From positions 1 through 8,873 of the forward strand of contig JAILPG010000004.1 of the NCBI GenBank assembly GCA_024699595.1: 8,873 nt of DNA. Direction: 5' to 3'. Below the pieces are notes generated by a model, which worked only from the letters and a program-made list of their open reading frames with translations, did no database searches and was not told the origin of the DNA. The position numbers and the translations under genes are program-made. Source of the DNA: Lachnospiraceae bacterium (lineage in GTDB: Bacteria; Bacillota_A; Clostridia; Lachnospirales; Lachnospiraceae). Positions within the stretch are counted from its first letter, which is position 1; each line of letters begins with the position of its first letter. Below are positions 6,464 through 8,873 of this stretch, piece by piece.

Positions 6464-6910
6464 ATGGGTTTGGAATTCTTACAGGCGTCTACAGTCGATG
6501 CATTAACAATAACCGGTATCTCGAGACGGTCATTTCACAGTGACGTGGAAGTCGGTTCCAAGGAAAAAACGGGACCGCCCGGATATATGTCAGTTCCGTT
6601 TTATATGAAGATGGCCAGATCAAATCATCTGTACAAACTGGTGGCTGACGGCCTGATCGTAGGCGGAGCTGTACTTTTTCCGGATAATGAAAAACTGAAT
6701 ATCGGCAGGATCTTTATCAGTCCTGAGAATCACCGAAAAGGCTATGGAGTTTTCGTGATGCAGGAAATCGAAGCCTTATATCCATCGGTAAAGGAAATTA
6801 CACTTGATACACCAATCTGGAACATCAGAACCAACGCATTTTATAAGAAACTTGGATATACGTAAGTAAAACGTGATAATGATTTCGTATATTTCTCCAA
6901 ACAGAGATGA
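6464..6910 (+). pseudogene. GNAT-family N-acetyltransferase, interrupted by an in-frame TAA near its C-terminus
   Basis: The frame from ATG 6464 gives 133 residues up to TAA at 6863-6865. The GNAT fold is evident: GLIVGGAVLF (63-72), LNIGRIFISPENHRKGYG (78-95, with acetyl-CoA loop HRKGYG), ITLDTPIWNIRTNAFYKKLGYT (112-133). Such enzymes transfer acetyl from acetyl-CoA to an amine; the substrate is unknown. The protein stops directly after KKLGYT, where family members normally continue with a final strand. The same frame resumes immediately after the TAA with VKRDNDFVYFSKQR and ends at TGA 6908-6910, just what that strand should look like. A GAA to TAA change would explain this (GYT-E-VKRD). 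The 133-aa product may be non-functional or partly active. The ribosome site is poor (GGGGGGT, 6446-6452). An intrinsic terminator begins 12 nt after the TGA, supporting 6910 as the original end. Confidence 0.75.
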
Positions 6911-6922
6911 AATAAGATTTTG

Positions 6923-6972
6923 AAGGGTTTCAAAGCGGGCAACCGGTTTGAGACCCTTGATTTTTGTTGTTG
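6923..6972 (+). terminator. Strong Rho-independent terminator
   Basis: AAGGGTTTCAAA (6923-6934) pairs with TTTGAGACCCTT (6947-6958): 12 pairs including one T-G wobble. The apical part CGG-GCAA-CCG (6936-6945) adds three pairs closed by a GNRA-type GCAA loop. The stem is followed by GATTTTTGTTGTTG. It ends the transcription unit containing the SAP and GNAT genes and insulates the WYL operon. Confidence 0.88.
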
Positions 6973-6992
6973 AAAAATATTACTGCTATAAT
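6964..6992 (+). promoter_or_regulatory. Extended -10 promoter of the WYL operon
   Basis: TGCTATAAT (6984-6992) is a consensus extended -10 element. TTGTTG (6964-6969) lies 17 nt upstream as a weak -35 and overlaps the terminator's T tract. The predicted transcript start is near 6999, inside the inverted repeat described next, about 60 nt before the WYL start codon. Confidence 0.7.
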
Positions 6993-6997
6993 AAACA

Positions 6998-7018
6998 TGA
7001 CACACTGTTGTCGTGTTA
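6998..7018 (+). promoter_or_regulatory. Imperfect inverted repeat, candidate operator for the WYL regulator
   Basis: TGACAC (6998-7003) and GTGTTA (7013-7018) are inverted arms with one mismatch, separated by 9 nt (ACTGTTGTC). The element straddles the predicted transcription start, where a bound repressor would block initiation. Autoregulation is common for WYL/YafY-type proteins, but binding here is inferred. Confidence 0.4.
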
Positions 7019-7042
7019 GATTTGTTATGATACAAACGAAAT

Positions 7043-7049
7043 GAGGAGG
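7043..7049 (+). promoter_or_regulatory. Ribosome site deciding the WYL regulator start
   Basis: GAGGAGG lies 12 nt before ATG 7062, a long but usable spacing. The earlier in-frame ATG at 7041 overlaps this site and has no purine-rich sequence ahead of it, so 7062 is preferred; it also gives the usual family N-terminus (MKIDRLIGIL). Confidence 0.5.
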
Positions 7050-7061
7050 CGTTACCCGGAA

Positions 7062-8000
7062 ATGAAGATAGACAGGCTGATCGGGATACTGTCCGTGCTG
7101 CTTCAAGGGGAAAGAACGACGGCACCTGAGTTGGCAGAGCGGTTTGAGGTATCCAGAAGGACAATCAATCGGGATATAGAGGATCTGTGTAAAGCAGGTA
7201 TTCCAATACAGACGGCACAGGGGACCGGCGGTGGTATCAGTATTATGGACGGATACCGGATGGACAGGACGATACTTACATCAAAGGATATGCAGATGAT
7301 CCTTGCCGGGCTGCGGAGTTTGGACAGTGTGAGCGGAAGCAGTTATTACAGTCAGCTGATGGAAAAGATCCAGGCAGGATCCTCTGAGTTTATCACCGGC
7401 AGGGATTCCATCCTGATCGATCTGTCATCATGGTATCGGGAATCGCTTGCTCCGAAGATAGAGACCATACAGGACGCAATCGGAGACAGGCATTTGATCA
7501 AGTTCCGGTATTATGCCCCATCAGGTGAAAGTGAGCGGACGGTTGAACCGTATTATCTGGTGTTCCGATGGTCCAGTTGGTATCTGTGGGCGTGGTGCCT
7601 GAAAGGGAAGGACTTTAGGCTGTTCAAGCTGAACCGCATGGATAGAGTTCGTGGAACAGATAAGGCGTTTGAATGCAGAGAGGTCTCAATACCGGATCTT
7701 TCAAATGAGAAAATCTTTCCGGGCGGGATCAAGGTGAAGGCGTTGTTTGAACCTGACCAGAAGTGGCGGCTGGTAGAAGAGTTCGGAACTTCCTGTTTTA
7801 CAGAAAGTGATGATGGCAGGCTTCTGTTTACAACGGATTATACGGATATGGATAATCTGATCACCTGGATTATGACCTTCGGAGACAAGGCGGAATTGCT
7901 TGAACCTGAGGAAGCTCGTGAGAGGATCAGAGCTACGATTGAAGCAATGAGACAGAATTACAGTAAAAAGAAGCAAAAGGAGATTTTGGGAGATGAATGA
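7062..8000 (+). CDS. WYL-domain HTH transcriptional regulator (YafY/DeoR-like)
   Basis: A 312-aa cytoplasmic DNA-binding protein. Residues 1-60 are an HTH_11-type winged helix: MKIDRLIGILSVLLQ, then APELAERFEVS and the recognition helix SRRTINRDIEDL (31-42), followed by the glycine-rich wing GTGGGISI. The WYL ligand-sensing domain covers about 140-215 and includes RHLIKFRYYAPSG, the EPYYLVF strand and the name motif W173-Y174-L175. The C-terminal WCX-like extension (DMDNLITWIMTFGDKAELLEP) is complete. WYL proteins bind nucleic-acid-like or small ligands and act as repressors or activators. This one is the first gene of an operon and overlaps the DUF3795 gene by 8 nt. It probably controls its own operon through the inverted repeat at 6998-7018. 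ATG 7041 is a less likely start, giving 319 aa. Confidence 0.92.
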   Translation: MKIDRLIGILSVLLQGERTTAPELAERFEVSRRTINRDIEDLCKAGIPIQTAQGTGGGISIMDGYRMDRTILTSKDMQMILAGLRSLDSVSGSSYYSQLMEKIQAGSSEFITGRDSILIDLSSWYRESLAPKIETIQDAIGDRHLIKFRYYAPSGESERTVEPYYLVFRWSSWYLWAWCLKGKDFRLFKLNRMDRVRGTDKAFECREVSIPDLSNEKIFPGGIKVKALFEPDQKWRLVEEFGTSCFTESDDGRLLFTTDYTDMDNLITWIMTFGDKAELLEPEEARERIRATIEAMRQNYSKKKQKEILGDE

Positions 8001-8283
8001 CTTGAAAAAATTGATCAGTTGTTGTGGCTCTGATTGCAGTACCTGCTATTGTTATGGTGAAATGTGCAAGGGGTGTAATGCCGTGTGCGGCAAGGTGTTT
8101 CATGCGCCCGAAGGAAAGGAGTGCCCTATTTATCATTGCTGTAGGATCAAGAACGGTTTTCAATCATGCGGAGAGTGTGATAAGTTGCCTTGTGATCTGA
8201 TTCTGGGTACCAGAGATCCTAGTCTGTCTGAAGAAGAGTTTATGAAGACGGTGGATGATCGTGTAAAACGACTCAGGGGGTGA
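7993..8283 (+). CDS. DUF3795 cysteine-rich protein
   Basis: A 96-aa protein with 14 cysteines in its first 67 residues: CC-x3-C-x2-C-x-C-x4-C-x2-C-x3-C (10-32), CPIYHCC (44-50) and CGECDKLPC (59-67). The spacing fits the DUF3795 family, which I expect binds zinc or an iron-sulfur centre; the role is unknown. The remaining tail (SEEEFMKTVDDRVKRLRG) is helical and basic. ATG 7993 lies inside the WYL gene and overlaps its TGA (7998-8000), with AAGGAG (7977-7982) 10 nt ahead, so the two are translationally coupled. The neighbouring GyrI-like gene starts 6 nt after the stop. WYL, DUF3795 and GyrI-like genes recur together in Clostridia, suggesting a shared stress- or ligand-sensing task. Confidence 0.88.
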   Translation: MNDLKKLISCCGSDCSTCYCYGEMCKGCNAVCGKVFHAPEGKECPIYHCCRIKNGFQSCGECDKLPCDLILGTRDPSLSEEEFMKTVDDRVKRLRG

Positions 8284-8289
8284 GGCTAT

Positions 8290-8873
8290 ATGGCATTTGA
8301 TTTCAAGAAGGAATATAAAGAGTTTTATATGCCGAAAAATAAGCCTGATATTGTGACGGTACCGAGTATGAATTATATCGCTGTGCGCGGAACGGGAGAT
8401 CCGAATCAAGAGGATGGAGAGTATAAGCAGGCTATAGGTTTGCTGTATGGGATTGCTTTTACGATCAAGATGAGTAAGAAGGGTGATCATCAGATTGACG
8501 GTTATTTCGATTATGTTGTCCCTCCGTTGGAAGGATTTTGGTGGCAGGGTGAGCGGCATCCTGTGGATACCACGCTGCGAACCGACCGAGCCGGCAGGCG
8601 AGAAAGTGTAGAAGGGATTGACTATGCACACAAAGAAGATTTCCACTGGATTTCTGTGATCCGTATTCCGGATTTTGTAACAGAAGATGATTTCAGATGG
8701 GCTGCCTGTGAGGCAACGAAGAAGAAAAAGCAGGATTTCTCTAAGGTGGAGTTCCTGACAGTTGCGGAAGGGTTGTGCGTACAGTGTATGCATATCGGTT
8801 CTTATGATGATGAGCCTGTTACGGTGGCTATGATGCACGAGTTTATGGAACAGCAGGGTTATGAGCTGGATAT
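8290..8873 (+). CDS. GyrI-like small-molecule-binding domain protein (3' end outside window)
   Basis: 194 residues are encoded up to the window edge with no stop. The sequence MAFDFKKEYKEFYMPKNKP, the following strand IVTVPSMNYIAVRGTGDP, then EDGEYKQAIGLLYGIAFTIK, VVPPLEGFWW, HWISVIRIPDFVTEDDF and LCVQCMHIGSYDDEPVTV identify the GyrI-like (AraC effector-binding-like) family, whose two-fold alpha/beta unit binds small hydrophobic or cationic molecules; some members hydrolyse cyclopropane-type toxins. Full-length relatives are a little over 200 aa, so only a short tail is missing. GGGGGTGAGG (8276-8285) provides the ribosome site and overlaps the DUF3795 stop. Residues 87-107 appear to be an insertion relative to the usual continuation from WWQ to the VDY/IDY-xxK-xDFHWI block. 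Confidence 0.9.
   Translation, partial: MAFDFKKEYKEFYMPKNKPDIVTVPSMNYIAVRGTGDPNQEDGEYKQAIGLLYGIAFTIKMSKKGDHQIDGYFDYVVPPLEGFWWQGERHPVDTTLRTDRAGRRESVEGIDYAHKEDFHWISVIRIPDFVTEDDFRWAACEATKKKKQDFSKVEFLTVAEGLCVQCMHIGSYDDEPVTVAMMHEFMEQQGYELD
8548..8610 (+). other. Putative 63-nt in-frame GC-rich insertion within the GyrI-like gene
   Basis: Forty of 63 bases are G or C, above the surrounding gene. It encodes GERHPVDTTLRTDRAGRRES plus V, an arginine-rich stretch that separates FWWQ (83-86) from EGIDYAHKEDFHWI. In homologues as I remember them, these two blocks are almost adjacent. The segment contains small symmetries (GTGG-ATA-CCAC at 8563-8573; GCCGGC at 8590-8595). The length is an exact multiple of three, so the frame is kept. 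Confidence 0.45.

Noticed and set aside
8164..8838. Long minus-strand open frame (224 codons) opposite the DUF3795 and GyrI-like genes
   Set aside because: Its product is rich in I, R, H, S and L with no recognisable motif, and it lies antisense to two genes with clear family matches. It is a shadow of their codon usage.

Overview
The window looks like chromosomal accessory DNA from a low-GC Gram-positive anaerobe, most probably a gut Clostridia/Lachnospiraceae relative. The signs are strong GGAGG-type ribosome sites, AT-rich spacers, and a set of small families (SUKH, DUF4143 ATPase, SAP/DUF6434, WYL-DUF3795-GyrI) that I associate with that group. This assignment is inference, since there is no rRNA or marker gene. 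Every convincing gene lies on the + strand.

Layout. Positions 1-71 hold the apparent 3' end of an upstream gene. A long hairpin (97-146) follows, and its 3' arm contains the ribosome site of a SMI1/KNR4 (SUKH) protein gene (152-700). Positions 701-872 carry two repeat arrays: a 22-nt tandem pair, and a motif repeated three times at an exact 33-nt period in front of a DUF4143-type ATPase gene (873-2240). Next comes a compact gene string (2324-5593): an unrecognised 356-aa protein followed by three different calcineurin-like metallophosphoesterases, separated by 12, 32 and 13 nt.

A 178-nt gap (5594-5771) contains a minus-strand open stretch that may be a gene remnant. It is followed by a SAP/DUF6434 protein gene (5772-6398) and a GNAT acetyltransferase gene (6464-6865). 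The GNAT gene is cut short by an in-frame TAA; the missing C-terminal tail is still readable after the stop, up to 6910. A strong intrinsic terminator (6923-6972) closes this block.

The last block is a clear operon with its own extended -10 promoter and a possible operator: a WYL-domain regulator (7062-8000), a Cys-rich DUF3795 protein (7993-8283) and a GyrI-like ligand-binding protein (8290 to the window end, incomplete). This regulator/sensor trio recurs in Clostridia. The GyrI-like protein here carries an apparent 21-residue GC-rich insertion.

The most system-like part is the unknown protein plus three non-redundant phosphoesterases, next to a nuclease-fold ATPase and a SUKH protein. A joint role in RNA, nucleotide or phosphoprotein dephosphorylation, or in conflict or defence, is possible but not shown by the sequence.
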